Shown: piece by piece, positions 20,298 through 28,652 of the stretch | Position numbering within the stretch: the stretch's first letter is position 1 | Layout: each line of letters starts with the position of its first letter | From: Pseudoxanthomonas sp. GM95 | GTDB taxonomy: Bacteria; Pseudomonadota; Gammaproteobacteria; Xanthomonadales; Xanthomonadaceae | NCBI RefSeq assembly: GCF_900109775.1 | Contig: NZ_FOAX01000002.1 | Coordinates: forward strand, 124,001-188,000 | Reading direction: 5' to 3' | Length of the DNA: 64,000 nucleotides | Notes under the pieces: model-generated | The model's database searches: none | What the model saw: only the letters and a program-made list of their open reading frames with translations | Told to the model about the DNA's origin: nothing | Translations under genes and position numbers: made by a program

Positions 20298-20424
20298 GCG
20301 CAGCTCCTTGGGGGATGAGAGGCGGGGCCGACGGCAGGCGTCAGGCCAATGCGCCCCAGTCTGCGCGCGTCGATGTTGCGATCAGGTCCAGCGCGCCCGC
20401 ACGGCGTGCAACGCTGCGTCGCGC

Positions 20425-22647
20425 TCAGGCCGGCGTGGCGGCCGAAGGCGTGGGCGCTTCAGGCGCGGGCCCGGCGATCACTTCATCCGCCGCTGCGCGC
20501 AGCTTGGGCAACAGGCGCAGGATCAACGCGAGCTGTGTGCGCAGGAGGCGCTGCTTGTCGTCGGTGTCTTCGGGCATCTGCTCCAGCGTGTCCGCCAATA
20601 CGCCGACGCCGGCATCCAGGTCCTGCGGCAGCGGCTGGCGTGCGGACAGGGCCTTGGCCGTGAGATCCAGCGCGGTGCGCAGGCGCGCACCGGCTTCGTC
20701 CACCAGCGCATCGTCGGCATGCGGCGCCAGTGGCGCGCGATGCGCACCCAGCGCAGAGAGAAATCCCAGCAGCGTGTTGGACAGCGCCAGGAAGCGAAAG
20801 CCCGCATCCAGGTTGCGACGCAGGTAGCCGGGCTCGCGCACCATGTTGCCCAGCGCGGCCGAGAGCGCGGCGTCGGCGTTGTGCATGTCGCGGCGGGCAA
20901 TGCGGTAGCTCAGGTCATCGCCGCCGCGGCCGCGGTAGTGGCTTAGCACTTCGTCCAGATAGCGGATGCAGGCGTTGACCACCGTGGCCATCACCAGGTG
21001 CAGGCGCCGGCCCTGCCAGTCGGGCAGGATCAGGAACGAGGCGCCGGCGGCGATCACGCAGCCGATCACCGTGTCCAGCAGGCGCGGCCATAGCAGCACG
21101 AAGCCGTTGCCCAGCAGGTTGAAGCACAACAGCGCCATCACCGTGATCGCGGCGGTGGCCAGCATGTAGCGGTCGGTGCGCGTGATGAAGAACAGCAGCG
21201 CCGCGACCAGCGCGATGATCAGCTGCAGTTCGGTCGCGGGGAACAGCTGCATCAGCGCCCAGGTGATGCCAAGGCCGACCAGCGTGCCGGCGATGCGCTG
21301 CACCAGCCGCAGGCGCGTGGCGCCGTAGCTGGGCCGGCACACGAAGGCGGTGGTCAGCAGGATCCAGTAGCCGTGTTCGGGATGGATTGCGCGCAGCACG
21401 CCATAGCCGACCGCCAGCGCGATCGCCATGCGCAGGCCGTGGCGGAACAGCAGCGACTTGGGCGTGAACTGCGCCACCAGGCGCGTAGCCATCTCGCGCA
21501 GCGTGTGCGGCGCCGAATCGCGCAGGCGCGTGTCGATGCCTTCGGTGGTGGTGTCCGACAGCGCGGTTTCGCTCAGGCGGCGTTCGATGGTCTGCAGGTT
21601 GGTGCCCAGCAGCTCCAGCGAACCGATCAGGCGATTCCAGCGCGGGTTCTTCTGCGCGCGCAGGAACGCCAGCGACTCGCCCAGGTCGGCAGTGGCGATG
21701 CGGGTCTGCTCGCCATATTCGAACGGCGTGCGCAGGCGGATCGCCGCGCCCAGGTTGGCGCAGGCCTTGCCCTGCAGGCCCAGCAGGCGCTGGCAGCGGT
21801 ACAGCACGTCGCTGTGGAAGAACGCATCGGTCAACGCCTCGTACGGATAGTGCGAGGAGCTGGCGCGCTCGTGGAAATCCTGCGCCATGTAATACAGGCG
21901 GAAATACAGGCCCGACTGCACGCCCGGCCGGCCCGAGCGACCAAAGCGCGACAGGATCGCGGTCTTGGCTGCGTTGAGCGCCTCGACCACGCGCGCGTTC
22001 TGCTTGGCCAGGGCCAGCCGGCGCGCCTGCTGATCGACCTGGCGCACGGGCTCGAACAGGTCGGCCTTGAGCTTGAGGAACTTGCCCAGCTCCCAGAACA
22101 GCTGCGACAGCCGCTCGCGCACCGGGCGATTGGCGAACAGCGTCGTCCACAGGATCGACAACAAGCCGTACCAGGCCGCGCCCAGCAACAGCAGGCCGGT
22201 GCCCTGCCAGCTTGCCAGGCTGCTGCTGGCGGCCTGGCCCATGCCGTGGTCCATGCCGATCATCGCGTAGATCGACAGGCTCACCGTGCCCAGCGCGATC
22301 GAGGCGTAGCGCTCGCCCAGCGCGCCCAGCAAGGTCAGGCAGAAGGTTGCCGCCGCCATCGAGCCGACGAACAGCAGCGGATACGGGAACAGCAGCTTCA
22401 CTGCGCTGGCCGCCAGGGTGAAGCACAGCAGCGAGAGCAGCACGGACTTGGTACGGCCCAGCCAGTTGTCGTCGGTCTCGGCCAGGGCGCTGGCGATGAT
22501 GCCCAGGAACAGCGTCGGGATCGCCAGCAGCTGCCCGCGGTACCAGCACACGCCCATCACCACGCCCAGCGCGATGAACACACGCAGGCCATAGCTGGCC
22601 TTTTCGTGGGCCCACAGGCGGCTCAGGCGGGATTCGATCTGGGACAT
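20425..22647 (-). CDS. YccS/FUSC family inner-membrane protein
   Basis: 740 aa from ATG 22647 (MSQIESRLSRLWAHEKASYG); an upstream frame to 22725 adds a poorly conserved tail. Two blocks of five to six membrane helices are each followed by a soluble region, the FUSC (fusaric-acid-resistance-like) duplication seen in E. coli YccS and YhfK. Conserved elements include HGYWILLTTAFVCRPSYGATR and the RIAGTLVG segment. Such proteins are linked to efflux of aromatic acids or polyamine-like compounds, but the substrate here is unknown. The tail is Pro/Ala-rich. No AaeA-type fusion protein is adjacent. Confidence 0.9.
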   Translation of the reverse strand: MSQIESRLSRLWAHEKASYGLRVFIALGVVMGVCWYRGQLLAIPTLFLGIIASALAETDDNWLGRTKSVLLSLLCFTLAASAVKLLFPYPLLFVGSMAAATFCLTLLGALGERYASIALGTVSLSIYAMIGMDHGMGQAASSSLASWQGTGLLLLGAAWYGLLSILWTTLFANRPVRERLSQLFWELGKFLKLKADLFEPVRQVDQQARRLALAKQNARVVEALNAAKTAILSRFGRSGRPGVQSGLYFRLYYMAQDFHERASSSHYPYEALTDAFFHSDVLYRCQRLLGLQGKACANLGAAIRLRTPFEYGEQTRIATADLGESLAFLRAQKNPRWNRLIGSLELLGTNLQTIERRLSETALSDTTTEGIDTRLRDSAPHTLREMATRLVAQFTPKSLLFRHGLRMAIALAVGYGVLRAIHPEHGYWILLTTAFVCRPSYGATRLRLVQRIAGTLVGLGITWALMQLFPATELQLIIALVAALLFFITRTDRYMLATAAITVMALLCFNLLGNGFVLLWPRLLDTVIGCVIAAGASFLILPDWQGRRLHLVMATVVNACIRYLDEVLSHYRGRGGDDLSYRIARRDMHNADAALSAALGNMVREPGYLRRNLDAGFRFLALSNTLLGFLSALGAHRAPLAPHADDALVDEAGARLRTALDLTAKALSARQPLPQDLDAGVGVLADTLEQMPEDTDDKQRLLRTQLALILRLLPKLRAAADEVIAGPAPEAPTPSAATPA

Positions 22648-22774
22648 ACGCGGCACGGGGAAGGGGCCGGCATTATCGCTGGCACCTTCCACACCGCGTG
22701 AACGGTCGCGGGCGGTTTGGCCCACGGGCCGGGACGGCGGACGTTCCCGCTGCGGCCTTGAAGCGGGCCGCGCG

Positions 22775-23815
22775 TCAGCGGCCCATCACCACGCCCCACG
22801 GCATCTCACCGACCGGGATCTGCTTGAGTTCCTTCATCGCGGCGGTGTCGATCACGCTGACCGTGTTGGAGCGACCGTTGGCCACGTACAGCTTGCGGCC
22901 GTCGGGGGTGAGCGAGGGATTCCACGGGCGCTGGCCGACCGGGATTTCCACCAGCAGCTTGCCGCTGGCACCGTCGCTGACCGTGACGCTGGCACCGCCG
23001 CCGTTGGACGCGTAGACGCGGCTGCCGTCGTCGGACACCACCACGCCGGCGGTGCGCAGGCCGGCGGCCACGCTGCGCATCTTCTTGCGCGTGGCCAGGT
23101 CGATCACATCCACCACGTTGGCCGATTCCTGCGCCACGTAGGCGGTGTGGCCATCGGCGGCGAAGGCGATATCGCGCGGATGCCCGCTGGTGGCGATGCT
23201 GGCGATGGACTTGCCGGCGGCCACGTCGATCACATCCAGGCTGTCGGAGGCCTCGTTGCTGGTGATGACCTGGGCGCCATCGGGCGTCCACGCGCAGTGT
23301 TCCGGCGCCTTGCCCTGCGTGTCCACGTGGCCGGTCACGGCCAGTTTGGCGACATCGACGAACATCACCTGGTTCTGCAGCTCCACGCACACCGCCAGTT
23401 GCCTGCCATCCGGCGACAGGCCAACGCCTTCGGCGCCTTCGCCGATATCAAGTTCGCCAATCACCCTGTCGCCCGCGATCTCCACCCGCAGCAGGCGATG
23501 GTGTTCGGCATCGACCACATACAGCGATTGCCCGTCCGGACCGAGCGCGATCTGCTGCAGGCGCTTGCCCAGCGCGCCGCCGGCCGACAGCGTGCGCACG
23601 ACGGTGTCGCTGCCGGTATCGATGACCGAGATCGTGCCGTCCTTCTGGTTGGGCACGTAGGCGGACACGCCTGGCGTGGCCGGCGCTTCGGCCTTTGCAG
23701 GTGCGGGCGCCGTGTCGGCGTTTGCGGTGGTCGCTGCTTGCGGCTGGCATGCCGCCAGCAGGGCGAACGAGGCGGCGGCCAGCACGCCGCCGCAGCGCCA
23801 ACGCAGCGCGCTCAC
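22775..23815 (-). CDS. YVTN beta-propeller lipoprotein of the PQQ dehydrogenase cluster
   Basis: 346 aa from GTG 23815, which overlaps the cytochrome stop as GTGA; a longer frame to 24097 lies inside that gene. The signal peptide ends in a lipobox (ALLAAC, Cys about residue 21). The mature protein is a seven-bladed propeller with repeats such as GPDGQSLYVVDAEHHRLLRV and TPDGRKLYVANGRSNTVSVID. Proteins of this type accompany PQQ-dependent alcohol dehydrogenases. Whether they aid cofactor handling or electron transfer is not known. It is the last gene of the minus-strand cluster. Confidence 0.88.
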   Translation of the reverse strand: MSALRWRCGGVLAAASFALLAACQPQAATTANADTAPAPAKAEAPATPGVSAYVPNQKDGTISVIDTGSDTVVRTLSAGGALGKRLQQIALGPDGQSLYVVDAEHHRLLRVEIAGDRVIGELDIGEGAEGVGLSPDGRQLAVCVELQNQVMFVDVAKLAVTGHVDTQGKAPEHCAWTPDGAQVITSNEASDSLDVIDVAAGKSIASIATSGHPRDIAFAADGHTAYVAQESANVVDVIDLATRKKMRSVAAGLRTAGVVVSDDGSRVYASNGGGASVTVSDGASGKLLVEIPVGQRPWNPSLTPDGRKLYVANGRSNTVSVIDTAAMKELKQIPVGEMPWGVVMGR

Positions 23816-24438
23816 GAGCCGCTGCCAGCGGCCGCCGGTGCTGCCGCATCGCCGGCCTTGGGCGTCTCGCCCTTGCCCGCGTCGGGATTGATCGAGTGGA
23901 TGAAGGCCATGACCTTGTTGATCTCCTCGTCGCTGAGGATCGGCGCGAACGCCGGCATGATGCCGACCACGTTCTCGTGGCCCACGCGCTTGAGTCCGTG
24001 CGTGGTCTGCATGGCCTGCGAGCCTTCCTTGATCAGCGCATGCAGGGTGCTGTCGTCGCTGCCGTAGACCCAGATCTTGTTGATCAGCGGCGGGCACATG
24101 CCGCCGCCACCGGTGCCGCCGTGGCAGGCGTTGCAGCCGGCGGTGAAGTAGAGCTTCTTGCCCTCGGCGGCCAGTTCCGGCGAGGTCTTGATCGGATCGA
24201 TGTGCGGGATCGGCGTGGGATTGGCCGACGGCGCGGCTTCGGTCGCACCGCCGGTCGGGGCGGCGGCAGCCACGGGCGTGGAAGCCGCAGGTGGCGATGC
24301 CGCAGGCGCGGCCGTCGCAGCGGCGGCTTCGGTCCCCGGGCCGCCCGGTTGGGCCTTCTCACCGCAGGCCGACAGCGCCAGGGCCGTCAGCGAGACCAAC
24401 AGCAGGGACGTGAACGTGAGGCGTGTTTCATGGAGCAT
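23812..24438 (-). CDS. Monoheme cytochrome c lipoprotein, likely electron acceptor of the PQQ dehydrogenase
   Basis: 208 aa with AAGGAGG 8 nt upstream. The signal peptide ends in a lipobox (ALSAC). A 55-residue Ala/Pro/Thr linker leads to a cytochrome c domain with heme motif CNACH, an extra Cys in GGMCPPLIN, and a Met-bearing VGIMPAF as probable sixth ligand. The WVYGSDDSTLHALIKEG region is similar to cytochromes linked to methanol/ethanol quinoproteins (XoxG/MxaG-like role). Position between the binding protein and the beta-propeller supports acceptance of electrons from the dehydrogenase at 26213. Confidence 0.88.
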   Translation of the reverse strand: MLHETRLTFTSLLLVSLTALALSACGEKAQPGGPGTEAAAATAAPAASPPAASTPVAAAAPTGGATEAAPSANPTPIPHIDPIKTSPELAAEGKKLYFTAGCNACHGGTGGGGMCPPLINKIWVYGSDDSTLHALIKEGSQAMQTTHGLKRVGHENVVGIMPAFAPILSDEEINKVMAFIHSINPDAGKGETPKAGDAAAPAAAGSGS

Positions 24439-24483
24439 GGGTGTTCCTCCTTGATTGCTTGCGCGGGTGCTGGGCGTTGGGTG

Positions 24484-26139
24484 TCAGCGCTTGGCTTGCC
24501 CCGAGACCAGCGCCAGCAAGCTGGCGTTACCGGATTGCTGGGCCAGGCTGAGTGCGCTGTCGCCCTTGGCATCGCGGTGGTGGGGATCGGCGCCGGCAGC
24601 GACCAGCGTGTGCACCAGTTCCTCGCGATGCGCGGCCACGGCCAGCATCAGCGCGGTGATGCCGGCCTTATTGGCGTGGTCGACCGGCACCTTGGCTTTG
24701 AGCAGGCGTTGCACCGTGCCGGTCTGGCCGTCCACTGCGGCGAACATCAGCGGCGTGAAGCCGGCCGCATTGACCTGCGCCGGCGGTGCACCCGCGTCCA
24801 GCATCTTGTTCACCAGCGCTTCGTCGCCGTTGTGGATGGCCACCGACAGCGGCGTCCAGCCGTCCTTGGACACGACATCGAGCTTGGGTTGCTTGCGCAG
24901 CAGCCAATCGACGGTCTCTGCATCGCCGGTCCACAGCGCGGTCATCAGCGGCGTCCAGCCATCGCCATCGCGCGCTTCCAGCTTGGCGCCACCGCTGAGG
25001 AGGGCATCGCCGACCGCGAGCTCGCGCAGGCGGATCGCGTGTTGCAGCGGCAGGCGGCCTTGGTCGTCCAGCGCATCGCCGTTGGCGCCATTGGCCAGCA
25101 GCCAGCGCACGCGCGCCGGGTCGTTGGCCGAGACCGCGGCGCTGAGTTCGGCATCGGGCGATGCGCCGGCCTGCACGCGCGCCTGCATCTGCGCCAGCAC
25201 CTTGGGATCGGACAGCGGCGCATCGCGATACGGCGGCGGTGGCGGATAGGCGCCGTGCGAAGGCACATCGCCTGACACCACGCAGTCGGTGCAGGCCACC
25301 AGCGGGATGTCGTAGTCCTTGAGGATGGCGGCGATGGCATCGCGGTTGTCGACCAACGCCTTGTCCAGCTTGTCGCGCAGCGCGGCGTTGTCCTTGCTCA
25401 CCGCCAGCGACATCGAATACTCCAGCACCGTGTCGCTCATACGATTCAGCGGCACCATCGTCAGTTGGCTGCGCTTGGCGTAATAGCCTGCAACGGGGCC
25501 CCAGGATTCGACCGCGTCCAGCTTGCCGCTGGCGACCTGTTCGACCAGGCGCGCGGGATGCTGCTCGGGCTCGCGCGCCGAGTCGTAGAACAGGTACTGC
25601 ACTTCGCCCTTGATGCCGTGGTCGTATAGCGCGCCGCGTGCGGGCGAACTCTGGAACACGCCGATCTTGGCCTGCTTCAACGCTGGATCATCCAGCGAGG
25701 TGGGCTTGAGCGGCTTGCTGCCGCTGCTGACCAGCACGTAGGTTGAGCGGAAATACGGCTTGGTGGTCAGCCCCATCTCGAAATCGGAAGGCATGTCCAT
25801 CAACACGTCGCACTTGCCACTGTTGATGGTGCCGCGGGCCAGGCCGCGTTCGTAATAGGTGCGCCAGTAATAGGTGACCGGCAGGCCCAGGGATTTGCCG
25901 AGCACCTGGGCGACCTTGTTCTGGTAACCCTCGCCGGCCTGGTTGGACAGCGGCATGTTGCCGGGGTCGCCGCAGATGCGCAGTGAGGGGGCGTTGTCGT
26001 CGGCCTGCGCGACGCTGGCCACCTTGGGCGGCGGTGTCGCAGTTGCTCCTGGTGTGGCCGTGTTGCTTGAAGACGACGATTGCGAACAGGCGCCAAGCGC
26101 GAGCGCGCCAGCGGCGAGGAACAACATCGGAGTACGCAT
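24484..26139 (-). CDS. XoxJ-like periplasmic binding lipoprotein fused to ankyrin repeats
   Basis: 551 aa from ATG 26139; a frame extending to 26598 runs into the dehydrogenase gene and is rejected. The lipobox LGAC puts Cys18 at the mature N-terminus, followed by a Ser/Thr/Pro linker. Residues about 50-290 are a type 3 solute-binding domain beginning SLRICGDPGNMPLSNQAGEG, typical of quinoprotein-associated binding proteins (XoxJ/MxaJ). Residues about 329-551 are ankyrin repeats with an exact 33-residue period (DGWTPLM, DGWTPLS, AGFTPLM, AGITALM). XoxJ proteins normally end after the binding domain, so the ankyrin half is unusual. The lipoprotein signal places both halves outside the cytoplasm, presumably contacting the dehydrogenase. 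Confidence 0.9.
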   Translation of the reverse strand: MRTPMLFLAAGALALGACSQSSSSSNTATPGATATPPPKVASVAQADDNAPSLRICGDPGNMPLSNQAGEGYQNKVAQVLGKSLGLPVTYYWRTYYERGLARGTINSGKCDVLMDMPSDFEMGLTTKPYFRSTYVLVSSGSKPLKPTSLDDPALKQAKIGVFQSSPARGALYDHGIKGEVQYLFYDSAREPEQHPARLVEQVASGKLDAVESWGPVAGYYAKRSQLTMVPLNRMSDTVLEYSMSLAVSKDNAALRDKLDKALVDNRDAIAAILKDYDIPLVACTDCVVSGDVPSHGAYPPPPPYRDAPLSDPKVLAQMQARVQAGASPDAELSAAVSANDPARVRWLLANGANGDALDDQGRLPLQHAIRLRELAVGDALLSGGAKLEARDGDGWTPLMTALWTGDAETVDWLLRKQPKLDVVSKDGWTPLSVAIHNGDEALVNKMLDAGAPPAQVNAAGFTPLMFAAVDGQTGTVQRLLKAKVPVDHANKAGITALMLAVAAHREELVHTLVAAGADPHHRDAKGDSALSLAQQSGNASLLALVSGQAKR

Positions 26140-26212
26140 GGTGTGGAGCCTGGATCGGTGTGGGAGGGAGCGGCAGCCTTCGGCCGCCGCTCCTTGGGGA
26201 CAGCGCGAAACG

Positions 26213-28222
26213 TCAGGACGCAGGCGTGGCGTGCTTGAGCGGCGTCGCCGACGCGGTGCTCTTGGACGGGGCCTGTGCAGGCACGCCATCGGTGCCCAGG
26301 TGGAACACGTGGACCATGCCGCCCAGCGGGATCTTGTCGAAGCCGTTGGAGAACGCCAGGCCCGCGGCGCCCAGCGCGCCGAACGGATCGCTCGGATCCA
26401 GGCCGCCGGCGATCGGCAGGCCGATCCAGCCGCCGATGCCCGAATACACCGCCACGTACTGCTCGTTGCCAACCTTGTAGGTGATCGGATTGCCGATGAT
26501 GCCGCTGGGCAGCTTGGCTTCCCACAGCTTCTTGCCGGTCTCCTCATCCACCGCGCGGAACCAGCCATCGAGCGTGCCGTAGAACACCAGGCCGCCATCG
26601 GTCACCAGCGTGCCGCTCCAGGTCGGGAACTTCTCCTCGATCGCCCACTTCTCCTTGCCGGTCAGCACGTCGAAGGCCTTCACGATGCCCAGTGCGCCGG
26701 GCTTGTGCGGCTTCATCGCCACGTTGGCGAACACGTACGGCATGCCCTGCATGGTGCGGCCGCGTTCCTGCGGGGTCAGCTCCATGTACCAGTTGTTGGT
26801 GCCGCAGAAGAAGATGTTCGGCTGCTTGGGATCGACCGAGCACGGCTGCTGGTCCTTGGTGCCCATCGCCGAGGGCGAGGCCGAGACCATCTTGCCCACC
26901 TCAAGCGGCGAATGCGCGGCGACCTTGACCGGGCGACCGGTCTTCATGTCGATGCGTTCGGCCCAGTCCACCGGACCGTAGGTGTGCGCGCGCAGCAGCG
27001 TGCCATCGCGACGATCCAGCACATAGGCATGGCCATTGCGGTTGAAGGTGACCAGCGAAGGCACCTGCTTGCCGTCGATGTCCATGTCCACCAGGATCGG
27101 CTCGTTGATGCCGTCGTAATCCCACTGGTCGAAAGGCGTCATCTGATAACCCCACACCGCTTCGCCGGTATCGACGTTGCGCGCGAAGATGGTCATCGAC
27201 CACTTGTTGTCCCAGTCGCCGTTGTTGCAGGCTTCCTGCGTGACCGGCTTGGCGCCGCAGCGATAGCTCGGGCTCCACAGGCCGGGGTTGCCGGTGCCGA
27301 TGTAGATCAGGCGCAGCTTCGGGTCGTAGCTGTACCAACCCCAGGCTGCACCGCCGCCGCGCTCCCACTCGTTGTCCGGGAAGGTCTTGATGCCCAGGTC
27401 GCCGAGCTGGCCGTATTCCGGGTGCGCCTTGTTGAAGTCCTTGCCCAGGCAGATGTCCTTGTCGCTGCCGGTGGCGTGGCAGATCCAGGCCGGCTTGCCG
27501 TCGGACAGGTTCAAGGCCTCGACGCGACCGCGTACACCGAACTCGTTGCCCGAGATGCCGGCGATGACTTTGCCGTCGGCGATGATCGGCGCCATGGTCA
27601 TGGTCTCGCCCTTGCCCGGGTCGGCGCCCTTGTACTTCCAGGCTTCCTTGCCGGTCTTGGCATCGAGCGCGATCACTTCGCCGGACAGGCTGTTGAATAC
27701 GAACTTGCCATCGGCGTAGGAGCCGCCGCGGTTGACCGTGTCGCAGCACGCGACCGCGACCGAGCGCTCGTCCTGCTGCGGCGTATAGGTCCACAGCTCC
27801 TTGGGCTGGCCGGGCTGGGAAATATCCAGCGCATGGACGATGTTGGGATACGCGCTGACGGTGAACATCTTGCCGTCGATCACCAGCGGCTGGCCTTCAT
27901 GGCCGCGCGTGGCGCCGCTTTTCATTTCCCAGGCGACCTTGAGACCTTTGACGTTGTCCTTGCTGATGTCGGCCAGCGGACTGTGCCGGGTCAGGGCGAA
28001 GTCGCGGCCGATGCCACCCCAGTTTTCGGGCTTGGCGACGTTGGCCTGGAACTCGGAATCGGTATCCGCCTTGGCCGCTGGCGGCGGACTGGCGGTGGGT
28101 GCGGTGGCGGAAGTTTGTGCGGTGGGTTCGGCGCTCTGTTTGTTGCAGGCTGCGGGGGCCAGGCAGAGAGCGGAGACGAGAATCGGTGTGACGATTCGGG
28201 AAGCTAAGGAAAGCGTGGACAT
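26213..28222 (-). CDS. PQQ-dependent alcohol dehydrogenase with lanthanide-type active site (XoxF-like)
   Basis: 669-aa periplasmic quinoprotein that oxidises an alcohol and passes electrons to a cytochrome c. It has a signal peptide and an Ala/Pro/Thr linker; the CLAPAAC sequence is only a weak lipobox. The adjacent Cys159-Cys160 pair sits in VACCDTVNRGG, as in XoxF enzymes. Probable metal ligands are Glu227 (GNEFGVRG), Asn312 (TGNPGLWSP), catalytic Asp368 and, two residues on, Asp370 in WDYDG. The extra Asp is the marker of lanthanide-dependent enzymes; calcium MxaF types have Ala or Ser there. About 13 residues with two Cys are inserted between Asn312 and Asp368. GGAGGGG precedes the ATG. 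The substrate is not known. Confidence 0.92.
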   Translation of the reverse strand: MSTLSLASRIVTPILVSALCLAPAACNKQSAEPTAQTSATAPTASPPPAAKADTDSEFQANVAKPENWGGIGRDFALTRHSPLADISKDNVKGLKVAWEMKSGATRGHEGQPLVIDGKMFTVSAYPNIVHALDISQPGQPKELWTYTPQQDERSVAVACCDTVNRGGSYADGKFVFNSLSGEVIALDAKTGKEAWKYKGADPGKGETMTMAPIIADGKVIAGISGNEFGVRGRVEALNLSDGKPAWICHATGSDKDICLGKDFNKAHPEYGQLGDLGIKTFPDNEWERGGGAAWGWYSYDPKLRLIYIGTGNPGLWSPSYRCGAKPVTQEACNNGDWDNKWSMTIFARNVDTGEAVWGYQMTPFDQWDYDGINEPILVDMDIDGKQVPSLVTFNRNGHAYVLDRRDGTLLRAHTYGPVDWAERIDMKTGRPVKVAAHSPLEVGKMVSASPSAMGTKDQQPCSVDPKQPNIFFCGTNNWYMELTPQERGRTMQGMPYVFANVAMKPHKPGALGIVKAFDVLTGKEKWAIEEKFPTWSGTLVTDGGLVFYGTLDGWFRAVDEETGKKLWEAKLPSGIIGNPITYKVGNEQYVAVYSGIGGWIGLPIAGGLDPSDPFGALGAAGLAFSNGFDKIPLGGMVHVFHLGTDGVPAQAPSKSTASATPLKHATPAS

Positions 28223-28652
28223 ACACCCCTCCGGTGATATGTGGACAGCTATCGTCAGGCGTGCCGCGTTGACGTGGGCGGAGCCTAGACCCCTAAAACC
28301 GGGCTTGCCAACATAGTCGGGGGGAGTATCACGTCGCAGATGGGCGGTAATTGAAAAAACCCTTTATTTCAGGGTTTTAGCGAAATTCTTGATGCAACGC
28401 GGCGAACGCAAAATGTTGCGCTGCAAAGCGCGAAGCGCGCAAAACCGGAATCTGGCGGCTCGTTTTTCGGTCTCGAACGTCGTCTTCGACGACGCATTGA
28501 GGAGCCAGCCGCTTCGCCAGTCCAAAGGGGCGCTTTGGGTCTGGGATGGGAGTGCGACAGGCGTTGCCCACCTGCGGTCGGCGGGCAGCGGATGCGTTGC
28601 GCGTCCGCAGGCCATGCGAACGGCTGGCCGTGTGGCCAGCCGTCGCGTCAAC
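28223..28652. other. 430-bp gap between the TonB receptor and the quinoprotein gene
   Basis: No convincing gene. It holds two hairpins: CGGCTGGCC/GGCCAGCCG (28621-28642), directly after the receptor stop, and AAAACCCT/AGGGTTTT (28356-28378). Neither has a clean U-tract. A minus-strand frame at 28364-28651 encodes an Arg/Ala-rich product that I judge non-genuine. The 28380-28560 stretch has short repeated CGCGAAGCGCG-like elements and may be a dispersed intergenic repeat. The dehydrogenase promoter should lie within 28230-28340, but no strong -35/-10 pair stands out. Confidence 0.5.

Noticed and set aside
26213..28222. Firm lipoprotein assignment for the quinoprotein
   Set aside because: CLAPAAC has Pro at the -3 position where Leu is usual, so it is reported only as a weak lipobox.
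28364..28651. 95-residue minus-strand ORF between the TonB receptor and quinoprotein genes
   Set aside because: Basic, low-complexity composition, no ribosome site, and a second overlapping frame of similar character; treated as intergenic.
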